Shown here: piece by piece, positions 50,548 to 57,472 of the stretch | How the letters are laid out: each line of letters starts with the position of its first letter | How positions within the stretch are numbered: position 1 is the first letter of the stretch | Assembly: GCA_023511295.1 (NCBI GenBank) | Contig: JAIMBT010000005.1 | Location: 62,001-126,000, forward strand | Source: Alicyclobacillus sp. | Lineage (GTDB): Bacteria > Bacillota > Bacilli > Alicyclobacillales > Alicyclobacillaceae | Reading direction: 5' to 3' | Length of the DNA stretch: 64,000 nt | Position numbers and translations under genes: made by a program | The notes under the pieces: generated by a model | What the model saw: only the letters and a program-made list of their open reading frames with translations | What the model was told of the DNA's origin: nothing | Databases searched by the model: none

Positions 50548-52365
50548 TCACGGCGTCGGCGTCGGCATGGGCAGGTCAATCTTCCCGCCGTCGTAGTCGA
50601 TCTCGGCGGACTGCGTGGGGCCGCTACCGCTCCCAGGCGTCAAACTCTGCGTCTCGACGACCGTGATCGGGCCGCTGGTCCCGAGTACGTACTGCTGCGT
50701 CGCACCACCTTGGTAGGCGACGTTGACGACCGTCGTGCGGTGCTGGTCTGTGCCGCTCGGCAGATCAGCCTGAACAGATTGGGTCAGCTCCCACCCTCCG
50801 CTTGACGTCTGACTCGCCGACTGTGACAGAATCAGGTTGATGATAGACGCCGCCAGTGTCACGGCTTGTGTCTGCTCGACCGCGGTGTCAGGGGAAGCGG
50901 CGGCTGCCGCCGACACGTCTTGCTCCTGCGCCGCGTCGACGTGGGTCACTGGGGTCTGCGTGTTGCCCGTTGTGTTGTTGGCTGCCGTGGTCACCTCTGT
51001 GTCCTCGCCCTGGCTGACCAGCTTCGGATTGACACCGTTCGAACCGGAAGTGTTCCCTGCTGCTTGTGCATCGTCAGCCCCCGACGTACCGCCTGACCCT
51101 GACGTGCCGCCTGACCCTGACGTGCCGCCTGACCCTGACCCGTTCCCGCCGGCCGAGTCGCCTGATGGCTGCGGGTCAGCGGACGCCTGCTGGTCGAGGG
51201 ATTGGGACTGCACTGCAGACGCGCTCTGCTTCAGGTTCGCTCCCTGGGCGGCGGACCCGGGTGGCTGGACGGTGTCGGATTTGACGACCGTCGTCTGCGC
51301 CTCGGTCAGCTTGGTGCCGGTCGTGTTGGCGGACTGCGACTGCTCGACCGCGACGACCGGAGGTTGGACCGGAACGGGCCGAGGTGGTACATATCGGCTC
51401 GCGTCGAGGACGTCCCAAGTTGGGGAAGACCCCATATTCACGTAGCCAATGCGGATACCGTTGTACCCTGCGGGCAGTTGCACACGGTCGATGAACTGCA
51501 TCGTCGCTGGGTCGATGAACCGGCCGGAGCCGTTGTTGGTCCGCAGCAGGACGGTGCAATCGGATGTATTGGTAACCGGTTCGCCCTCGCGATTCACAGC
51601 CATCACCACCACGTACAGAGGCCGATTGACGGGAAAGTCCACAAGCTGCGAAGCTCCGTTGTTGTTCGGATTCTGTTCCGCACCGTAGGTATCGCCGAGC
51701 ATTTGCCCAGCCATGTCGAAGACGGCGTACCCAGCGACGGCAGTGTCGCCATCTGCCGGCGGTGGCAGGACGACGTATGTCGCGTTGTTGTCTGCGGTGG
51801 GCGGAGCCGTAACCGTCTGTTGTTGGCTCCTCACAGCCCCGGAAGCTGACGTGGACTGCTCTTGTACGGTCTGAGACTCTGTACCTGCGACGAAACTCGT
51901 CGAGCTCTGCGTCAAATCCGCCGTATCGTCAGACTTCACGGCGCCGTGCTGGGTTGAGGTGGTGGACGCCTTCTGATGGAGTTGCGCGGACGTGTCCGAC
52001 GGGGTCTGCTGAACTTCAGAAGTGGCGCTGCCGCGCTGGGCCTGGTGAACATCTGTCTTGCCCGCTGCGTTGATGGAGTGGTCCTGTTGCACGCCGGTGT
52101 TGACTTGATTGTTGTAGTCCACACTGGGGCCGGACGGCGTCGTCGCAGTGGTTTGCAATGCGTCCGCAGACAGGCTGGCCGACTGCGACTGTGACCCTGC
52201 CACCTCGGTTTGATCGCTCGAGATCTCCTGCTGCTGCGTGTTGTAGAGGCTTTGCGTTTGCGACTGGGACTGCGTCGCGGCAGAGGCTGTCGGGATGCCG
52301 AGTGAAGCGGCAGAGAACATCGAGATTGCTATCGCGAACATGGTGCGGCGTCGCCGCATGGCCAT
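50548..52365 (-). CDS. secreted Gln/Ser/Thr-rich low-complexity surface protein
   Basis: 605 residues after signal-peptide start MAMRRRRTMFAIAISMFSAA (cleavage near SASA). Long stretches are Q/S/T-rich (TQSQSQTQSLYNTQQQE; QSQSASLSADALQ). A compact globular segment lies at about residues 195-335 (YVVLPPPADGDTAVAGYAVF; PLYVVVMAVNREGEPVT), possibly an immunoglobulin-like fold. A Gly/Ser/Thr repeat follows (51083-51136). The C terminus ends ...IDLPMPTPTP without a membrane segment. I recognise no family. It is the second gene of the operon, with the sortase right after it. Confidence 0.7.
   Translation of the reverse strand: MAMRRRRTMFAIAISMFSAASLGIPTASAATQSQSQTQSLYNTQQQEISSDQTEVAGSQSQSASLSADALQTTATTPSGPSVDYNNQVNTGVQQDHSINAAGKTDVHQAQRGSATSEVQQTPSDTSAQLHQKASTTSTQHGAVKSDDTADLTQSSTSFVAGTESQTVQEQSTSASGAVRSQQQTVTAPPTADNNATYVVLPPPADGDTAVAGYAVFDMAGQMLGDTYGAEQNPNNNGASQLVDFPVNRPLYVVVMAVNREGEPVTNTSDCTVLLRTNNGSGRFIDPATMQFIDRVQLPAGYNGIRIGYVNMGSSPTWDVLDASRYVPPRPVPVQPPVVAVEQSQSANTTGTKLTEAQTTVVKSDTVQPPGSAAQGANLKQSASAVQSQSLDQQASADPQPSGDSAGGNGSGSGGTSGSGGTSGSGGTSGADDAQAAGNTSGSNGVNPKLVSQGEDTEVTTAANNTTGNTQTPVTHVDAAQEQDVSAAAAASPDTAVEQTQAVTLAASIINLILSQSASQTSSGGWELTQSVQADLPSGTDQHRTTVVNVAYQGGATQQYVLGTSGPITVVETQSLTPGSGSGPTQSAEIDYDGGKIDLPMPTPTP
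51083..51136. repeat. 18-bp tandem repeat, three copies
   Basis: Units GACGTRCCGCCTGACCCT at 51083-51100, 51101-51118 and 51119-51136. They encode a GSGGTS hexapeptide repeat in the secreted protein, so copy number could vary between strains. Confidence 0.85.
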
Positions 52366-52391
52366 CGCTCCCATCTCCTATGCGCCGCACC

Positions 52392-52451
52392 CGGTTCAGG
52401 TTGTGGACCTGAGCCGACCGGATGTACGGAGAGGCTCCACGAGGAGCCTCT
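52392..52451 (-). promoter_or_regulatory. two hairpins in the gap between the two secreted-protein genes
   Basis: A 9-bp perfect stem AGAGGCTCC/GGAGCCTCT (52430-52451, loop ACGA) and a second 9-bp stem with one mismatch (52392-52416). Neither has a U-run. They could partly attenuate transcription or protect the upstream mRNA, making the first protein more abundant than the rest. Confidence 0.5.
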
Positions 52452-52505
52452 CACGCATTTCACCGGGTTGAAGACGCGGCACCTGGCGACTTCTCGGTCG
52501 TTCGA

Positions 52506-53384
52506 CTAGCCGAGGCTGTGCCAGAACTCGTCGGTCACCTGACCCGTGAGGGCGCCCGATGCCTGGCCTTGCTTGCCGCCGCTGCCGGCGTACCCAATCA
52601 CTTGGTTCTGGTCCTGGGAGGCGCCGGCAGTCGGGTTGCTCAGGTTTTGCGCGCTGGTGTACGTGCTGCTCTTGTAGGTCTTCTGCGCCTGGGCGTTCAC
52701 CAACGTACCGCCGGTGTACTGGTTCGAGAAGCTCGAGCTGCCGTTGCTGTTGCTGTCCGTGGTGAACGTCTTCGCCTGCGTATCGCCCGCGTTCACGTTC
52801 GAGGTCTGGTTCAGGCTCGCCTGGCTCGCCCAGTTGCCCTTCTGAGTCTGCACGCTGCCGGCGGCACCGCCTGCGATGTTGGCATCCCCGTCAATCGCAC
52901 CGGAAATGGCGGCAGAAGCCTGAGCCTGACGTCCGCCGGAGGCAGACAGGAAGCCGTCGTCATTGCAATACGAGGCGTTGATGATCTGACTCTGGCTCTG
53001 CGTCACACTCGCGCCCTGGGATACATAGTTGGTCGCCTTGGTCCACGAGGACCCCCCGTAGCTGGTGGTCGACTGCGAGGAGGTCAATTCATTGCCGTCG
53101 AATGGCATTGCGGTGTACTGGTTCGACGTCGTGACGCCGCCGTCGTTCCAATTGCTGTTGTAGTAGTTGCTTGCCTGCAGCTGCCCAGTGGAGATGGACG
53201 AGTTCTGGTCCATGACCGTGCCGGACGCGTCCGAACCGTTCTGCCACTGTGCGCTGACACCTGCGGACAGCTGCGCACCCGTGGGGTCGTAAGGCGCCTG
53301 CGACGCAAATGCCATCGGGGCCGCCATCAGCAGGCTGCCACCCACCGCCGCCAAAGTGATTCCTGCCTTCGTCAGTTTGTTCAC
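52506..53384 (-). CDS. secreted Gln/Asn/Ser/Gly-rich low-complexity protein (matrix-like)
   Basis: 292 residues; GTG 53384 after AGGAGGG. The signal peptide is MNKLTKAGITLAAVGGSLLM...AFA. The mature part is rich in Q, N, S, G and A, with recurring Q-x-Q and SA/GA spacing (VTQSQSQIINAS, GRQAQASAAISGAIDG, GNWASQASLNQTSNVNAG, LVNAQAQKTYKSS). The composition recalls amyloid-forming or curlin-like matrix proteins, but I see no strict repeat and claim no homology. It is the first gene after the box-bearing promoter and the likely most abundant product of the operon. Confidence 0.72.
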   Translation of the reverse strand: MNKLTKAGITLAAVGGSLLMAAPMAFASQAPYDPTGAQLSAGVSAQWQNGSDASGTVMDQNSSISTGQLQASNYYNSNWNDGGVTTSNQYTAMPFDGNELTSSQSTTSYGGSSWTKATNYVSQGASVTQSQSQIINASYCNDDGFLSASGGRQAQASAAISGAIDGDANIAGGAAGSVQTQKGNWASQASLNQTSNVNAGDTQAKTFTTDSNSNGSSSFSNQYTGGTLVNAQAQKTYKSSTYTSAQNLSNPTAGASQDQNQVIGYAGSGGKQGQASGALTGQVTDEFWHSLG

Positions 53385-53410
53385 CCTTATCCCTCCTGAG
53401 GGAAGTGTTT

Positions 53411-53448
53411 GTTCATTATATCGGCCTTTGCCGTTCCATATAATGAAC
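53411..53448. promoter_or_regulatory. inverted pair of GTTCATT boxes (candidate SinR operator)
   Basis: GTTCATTATAT (53411-53421) and its perfect inverted copy ATATAATGAAC (53438-53448), 16 bp apart. They lie just downstream of the predicted minus-strand start. Bacillus SinR binds GTTCTYT; these are GTTCAYT. Confidence 0.65.
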
Positions 53449-53456
53449 ACAAGGCG

Positions 53457-53484
53457 AGTATAATCGCGAACAAGCAATTGACAA
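53457..53484 (-). promoter_or_regulatory. promoter of the surface/matrix operon
   Basis: Minus-strand TTGTCA (53484-53479), 16 nt, TATACT (53462-53457). Start near 53450, directly before the inverted GTTCATT pair, so bound repressor would block it. Confidence 0.5.
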
Positions 53485-53492
53485 AGTGTCAA
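53478..53492. promoter_or_regulatory. palindrome TTGACAAAGTGTCAA
   Basis: A perfect 6-3-6 inverted repeat overlapping the -35 region of the minus-strand promoter. A possible separate operator. A partial relative, TTGACAAAGTGTGACA, is at 30979. Confidence 0.45.
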
Positions 53493-53527
53493 ATACGTCC
53501 AGATTTCGCCGTCTCGAGCGATGATTC

Positions 53528-53543
53528 GTTCATTATAGCGAAC
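53528..53543. promoter_or_regulatory. GTTCATTATAGCGAAC box
   Basis: A 16-bp near-palindrome of the same type as that at 53590, one mismatch in the second half-site. It sits mid-way between the two divergent promoters. Confidence 0.6.
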
Positions 53544-53571
53544 TATCTCCTTCAAGCTCACTTTTTCAAAA

Positions 53572-53605
53572 TTGCGTCCTCCAAAATTCGTTCACTATAA
53601 TGAAC
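53572..53605 (+). promoter_or_regulatory. promoter plus GTTCACTATAATGAAC box of the beta-lactamase-fold gene
   Basis: TTGCGT (53572-53577), 18 nt, TATAAT (53596-53601). The -10 is inside the palindrome GTTCACTATAATGAAC (53590-53605), so a protein bound there would directly occlude RNA polymerase. Confidence 0.6.
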
Positions 53606-53672
53606 AGTGTTCGATCTCGATCTCGGCCGTGCGCACCGTGCATCGGCACAACCGAATGGAGGATTGTTTCCA

Positions 53673-55166
53673 ATGAAAAACCGTTTTGCCCGCATTCCGA
53701 AGCGGGCCGTCCGTCGAACAGCCGCCCTCCTGGCGCTCACGGTGGTCGGCTTCAGTGCCCCTGCTGCGTTTGCCGCGACGACGAACGCCAACACCGCCAA
53801 CGCCCCCTCCCTGCCGCAGCAAGTCGACGCTACGGTTCAGAAACTCGTCTCCAGCAGCCAGTTCAGCGGCGCGGTGCTCGTCGCGCGGCGTGGACAGGTG
53901 TTGGTGGATAAAGGTTATGGTTTGGCCAATCGACAGACGAACGCACCGGTTACGCCGGACACCCGCTTCGCCATTGGCGATCTGACGGAAGGGTTCATGG
54001 CCGTCGCAACACTTCAACTGGTGGAGCAAGGTAAGATTGGGCTGGACGACCCAGTCTCCAAGTACATCTCGTCGTCCAACCAGGCCGCCCAGTTCATCAC
54101 CGTGCGCGAACTGCTGACGCACACCTCCGGGGCGCCCACCTCGCCCACAGGCCCATCGTCCCTTCCGGGGTATACGTTCCAGCAGAGTCCGCTCAACTAC
54201 GTGCTGTTGGGTCAGGTGATTCAGGGAGCCAGCGGCGAGTCCGCGGAACAGTACATCCAGGACCACATTCTCACACCGCTCGGGCTCACCAACACCGGCT
54301 TTGTCTCGACGGATATCGCAGCTGTTCCGGACAGCGCCACGGGGTACACGGCCGCGAACAACGTCGTATCGGCCGTCGATTTCTCACCGGGGAACTTCCT
54401 CGCATCCGACGGCATGTACTCGACCGTTGGGGATCTGTACAAATGGGACCAAGCCTTGTATTCCAGCCAGTTGCTCCCTCAAGGGGACTTGAAGCAAATC
54501 TTCACACCAGACCCCATCACGGTCCAGACCCTGAAGTCACAAGGGTTCGGATTTGGCTGGGTGGTCAGCCTGGATGGAACCGTCGCAGCCGAATTGTCTC
54601 AAGTTCCCGGCTTCGCCTCGTTCGTAGATCGCGATATGGGGCGTGATACCACCGTGATTGTGCTTTCGAACGAAGATTGGAGTCCCGTCCAAAGCCTGGT
54701 TGGCCAGATTGAGAACACCCTTTCGAGCACGCCTCTCCCATACCAGCCTGCGGGTAGCATCGTGGGGGGAAAGAAACGAATTCTGGCGGACGGCAAACTA
54801 CTCTCTCAACCGTTTTCTCGGATATCCGCCGGGACGACCTTCATGCCAGTGTGGTATGTCGACAACGCCCTGAAGCAGGTCGGCGTGAAACCGACATGGG
54901 ACATCAACACGCGCACGTTCAATCTGACACTGCCGGCAGGCACGAAGGCAGATTTCAGCGGTATCAGCCTGGGGACGGGCAACACCGACATCTACGTCAA
55001 CGGGCAACTCGTCAAACGCATCAACATGTACGCCTGGCCGGACCCGGCAACGGGCAACAAGTCGGAGACCACCTACGCACCGATTTACTACCTGGACCAA
55101 GTCCTCTCTGCCGCCGGCATTCACTACACGTGGGACGGAACCACCTGGGGGCTGACGCAAAAGTAG
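53673..55166 (+). CDS. secreted beta-lactamase/PBP-fold protein with degenerate catalytic motifs and C-terminal stalk domains
   Basis: 497 residues; ATG 53673 after GGAGGA. Signal peptide to about residue 35 (...AAFAATT). The class C beta-lactamase/D-peptidase fold is clear (VLVARRGQVLVDKGYGLANR; LQLVEQGKIGLDDPV; VRELLTHTSG), but the SxxK nucleophile motif reads IGDLTEGF (Asp and Glu for Ser and Lys), the YxN position reads QQS before PLNYVLLG, and the HxG motif is missing before VPGFASF. It is thus probably non-catalytic. From residue about 390 two copper-amine-oxidase-N-like stalk domains follow. Divergent from, and likely co-regulated with, the surface operon. Confidence 0.82.
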   Translation: MKNRFARIPKRAVRRTAALLALTVVGFSAPAAFAATTNANTANAPSLPQQVDATVQKLVSSSQFSGAVLVARRGQVLVDKGYGLANRQTNAPVTPDTRFAIGDLTEGFMAVATLQLVEQGKIGLDDPVSKYISSSNQAAQFITVRELLTHTSGAPTSPTGPSSLPGYTFQQSPLNYVLLGQVIQGASGESAEQYIQDHILTPLGLTNTGFVSTDIAAVPDSATGYTAANNVVSAVDFSPGNFLASDGMYSTVGDLYKWDQALYSSQLLPQGDLKQIFTPDPITVQTLKSQGFGFGWVVSLDGTVAAELSQVPGFASFVDRDMGRDTTVIVLSNEDWSPVQSLVGQIENTLSSTPLPYQPAGSIVGGKKRILADGKLLSQPFSRISAGTTFMPVWYVDNALKQVGVKPTWDINTRTFNLTLPAGTKADFSGISLGTGNTDIYVNGQLVKRINMYAWPDPATGNKSETTYAPIYYLDQVLSAAGIHYTWDGTTWGLTQK

Positions 55167-55222
55167 GGACAGGTGCCGGCATGACAAAGTGAGGTCACGC
55201 CGATTTTCAACCTGGGCCACTC

Positions 55223-55270
55223 TACATGGGAAGCAGCCCTGCCATATCAGGCTGGGCTGCTTCCCATGTA
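55223..55270. terminator. 17-bp perfect hairpin between convergent genes
   Basis: TACATGGGAAGCAGCCC (55223-55239) pairs with GGGCTGCTTCCCATGTA (55254-55270). It separates the beta-lactamase-fold gene from yycI; no T-run on either side. Confidence 0.65.
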
Positions 55271-55310
55271 CGAGGCAAGGCTGCCCCTGCGTATCATGAC
55301 CGGTCTGCTC

Positions 55311-56186
55311 TTACGGTGCGGGAGGCGTGTTCACCTCGCCCGTGTACGCATTGACATCGTACACAGCTTGCATGGTTGTGATGCGCCAAACCGGGAACCA
55401 GTAGTTTGACCCGATGCCTGGCGCAGCCGTTCCAGATGGACTGGACGACTTGTGAGCGTACCCGAGCTCAATCCCGATGATTGGATTGCCGGTGTTGGCG
55501 GTCGCTTGGTCCACCGAATTCGCGAGACTGTCCAGTGCGTCCAACGCGCTGATGGTGGGCTTCGCACTGCCGACCGTATGGATGTTGGTGATGGCAACCT
55601 GTTCGTAATTTGCGAGCGCGCCGCCCGACACGGTTGCTGTGACCACAGCGTCAAACACTGGATAGGACTGATAGACTTCGACCCACGTTTCGGTCCCGTG
55701 TCCGGCATCTTTGGACGTGGCAAGGACTTTGTCCGCAACTGGGTCCAGCTGGTAGAGATCTCCGTTCCAAACTCGAGTCAGCACATCGGATGGCTTCTTC
55801 ACCCGCAGGACCGGCGCCTGATAACTCACCGTCCACGTCCCCTTGTCCACCACCTGAATCACACCCGCAGTCGTGCGGGCGCTGCCTGCACTGGCATCCA
55901 CCTGCACAGATGTTGCGTGCGGGAAGCAAACAGAGGCAAGCTGCTGCAAAGACGGCGTGGCGTACGCCGCCGACAGAATACTCATCTGGGGATGGGCCTG
56001 TGGAACCGCAGCCTCCAGAATCAGTCCGTGCTCGGCGAGCAAGGTCTTCGTATTCGCCAGGAGGTCTGCGTATGGCTCGGTGTACGCCGCCTGCGCCTGT
56101 CGCCGGAATGCCACCTGCCAACCGAGGAAACAGTCGAGGAGCAGGAACGCGACAATCAACCAAGTCTTCGCCGTCTCCCACTTCAC
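55311..56186 (-). CDS. yycI: YycI regulatory protein of the WalRK system
   Basis: 291 residues. A single N-terminal membrane helix (VKWETAKTWLIVAFLLLDCFLGWQV) and an extracytoplasmic domain. YycI and YycH form a complex that modulates the WalK kinase from outside the membrane. GTG 56186 overlaps the yycH stop (GTGA). The typical YycI start WETAKTWLIVAFLLLD and the C-terminal FPVWRITT...YDVNAYTGEV support the assignment. Last gene of the walR-walK-yycH-yycI unit here; yycJ does not follow. Confidence 0.88.
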   Translation of the reverse strand: MKWETAKTWLIVAFLLLDCFLGWQVAFRRQAQAAYTEPYADLLANTKTLLAEHGLILEAAVPQAHPQMSILSAAYATPSLQQLASVCFPHATSVQVDASAGSARTTAGVIQVVDKGTWTVSYQAPVLRVKKPSDVLTRVWNGDLYQLDPVADKVLATSKDAGHGTETWVEVYQSYPVFDAVVTATVSGGALANYEQVAITNIHTVGSAKPTISALDALDSLANSVDQATANTGNPIIGIELGYAHKSSSPSGTAAPGIGSNYWFPVWRITTMQAVYDVNAYTGEVNTPPAP

Positions 56187-57472
56187 GGCTGCTTCACTCC
56201 CTTCAGGACTTGTCCAGTGACAGCATCGACATCCCACAGGGTCATCCCGCTCTGCGTGACCGCGAACACCGGCACCAGTACCGCGCGGTTCCCACCTTCC
56301 GCCTCAAATACGTACCCCAACTCCACGGAGACAGCGGACAGGGGTGTGGTCGGCATCATCTGGTGCAGGAGGCTTTCTAACTTTTGCTGACTCACGGTTC
56401 GCTCCATCTCCGCCGACGTGACGGACCAGCCGATGGTCGGCTGTTGATAGTGCGCAATATGTCCACCCGCGGCGTCGATGTGGACACTCAAATCGGAATC
56501 CAACAGTGGTAACCCGTAAACATAGGGTTGCAGCGTGAACTGAACTTCTCCGGCACCGTCTGCGTTCGCGAACAGGTAGGAAGTCGGCGGTGCCCCGCCG
56601 TGCCCCTGGATGTACGTCTGTAGTTCGTTCAGTTGGAGGGTATGACCGGCGGTATCCTGTTCATTCGGGTCCGCGTACTCCAGGAGGTTGCTTTGCTTGT
56701 CCCACCACACGGCCCGGCTGCCGTCCGTCCACAGCCACGTGTTTGCGTCCTCTTGCACGCTGGTCAGCGCTTCCGGATTGACAAAGAAGCTGTGAACCAA
56801 CGGCACCACGGCCGGATTGCTCAATTGGAGGTGAACCCGAAATACCGATACGCCGCCCACCGGCAGGTAGGACTCTGCGGACCCACCGAGGAAGCTCCAC
56901 GGCTCCAGCGCCAACTGCTGACCAATCCGTTCCGCAAACGCACCGGGTCCGAGGTCCGTCTCAGCTGCATACCACGTGGAGCCCGTCGCGAGCGCCAGCC
57001 ACACGGGGCCGCGAGGCGCCGTCTGGTACAAATAGACGGATGAGATCGACGGGGTGTTCAGCGTTCCGAGGAATGCCCCGGCCCACGCGGCCAGCTGCAC
57101 ACTCGAGACCGGCACGCCCAGGTCCAGGCGCACGAACCGCACCATCTGCGACTCCGGAACGGACGAGGTCGGCCGGAAGCTGAAGGCATGCAGCCCGGCG
57201 ATTTCGGAGACCCAGGTCTGATAGTCGTCCGTACCAGGAATGTCAACGGTCACCTGGTCAGTTCGCGGTTGCTCTACGACGATACGGTACGGGCGTGTCA
57301 TTTGGGCGACCGTGGGCGCTGCGGCTTGCGGCGTGGGCGTGTCTGCAGCGAAGGGGACGCCGACCGAGCTTCCCCACTCACCCGTCCAAAGCAAATCGGT
57401 CAACACCAGACTGGCACTCACCAGGACACAGAGCACGCCTGTCTTGATGGCAGACCACCGTATCAATCCCAT
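56183..57472 (-). CDS. yycH: YycH regulatory protein of the WalRK system
   Basis: 429 residues. One N-terminal membrane anchor (AIKTGVLCVLVSASLVLTDLLW, with the family's WxG-like turn) and a large extracytoplasmic part. The C-terminal domain ends with VPVFAVTQSGMTLWDVDAVTGQVL, typical of YycH. ATG 57472 shares a base with the walK stop and follows GAGGGGG; the frame to 57931 is a walK shadow. Works with YycI as a partner of WalK. Confidence 0.9.
   Translation of the reverse strand: MGLIRWSAIKTGVLCVLVSASLVLTDLLWTGEWGSSVGVPFAADTPTPQAAAPTVAQMTRPYRIVVEQPRTDQVTVDIPGTDDYQTWVSEIAGLHAFSFRPTSSVPESQMVRFVRLDLGVPVSSVQLAAWAGAFLGTLNTPSISSVYLYQTAPRGPVWLALATGSTWYAAETDLGPGAFAERIGQQLALEPWSFLGGSAESYLPVGGVSVFRVHLQLSNPAVVPLVHSFFVNPEALTSVQEDANTWLWTDGSRAVWWDKQSNLLEYADPNEQDTAGHTLQLNELQTYIQGHGGAPPTSYLFANADGAGEVQFTLQPYVYGLPLLDSDLSVHIDAAGGHIAHYQQPTIGWSVTSAEMERTVSQQKLESLLHQMMPTTPLSAVSVELGYVFEAEGGNRAVLVPVFAVTQSGMTLWDVDAVTGQVLKGVKQP

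Noticed and set aside
50837-51445. 202-codon plus-strand frame with Pro/Asp repeats (DVPPDPDVPPDPD)
   Set aside because: It is the antisense reading of the 18-bp tandem repeat of the secreted protein gene; no ribosome-binding site.
52506-53384. Assigning the first secreted protein to the curlin family
   Set aside because: Q/N/S/G spacing is suggestive, but no regular SxxxxQxGxxNxAxxxQ unit is repeated; only a compositional similarity is claimed.
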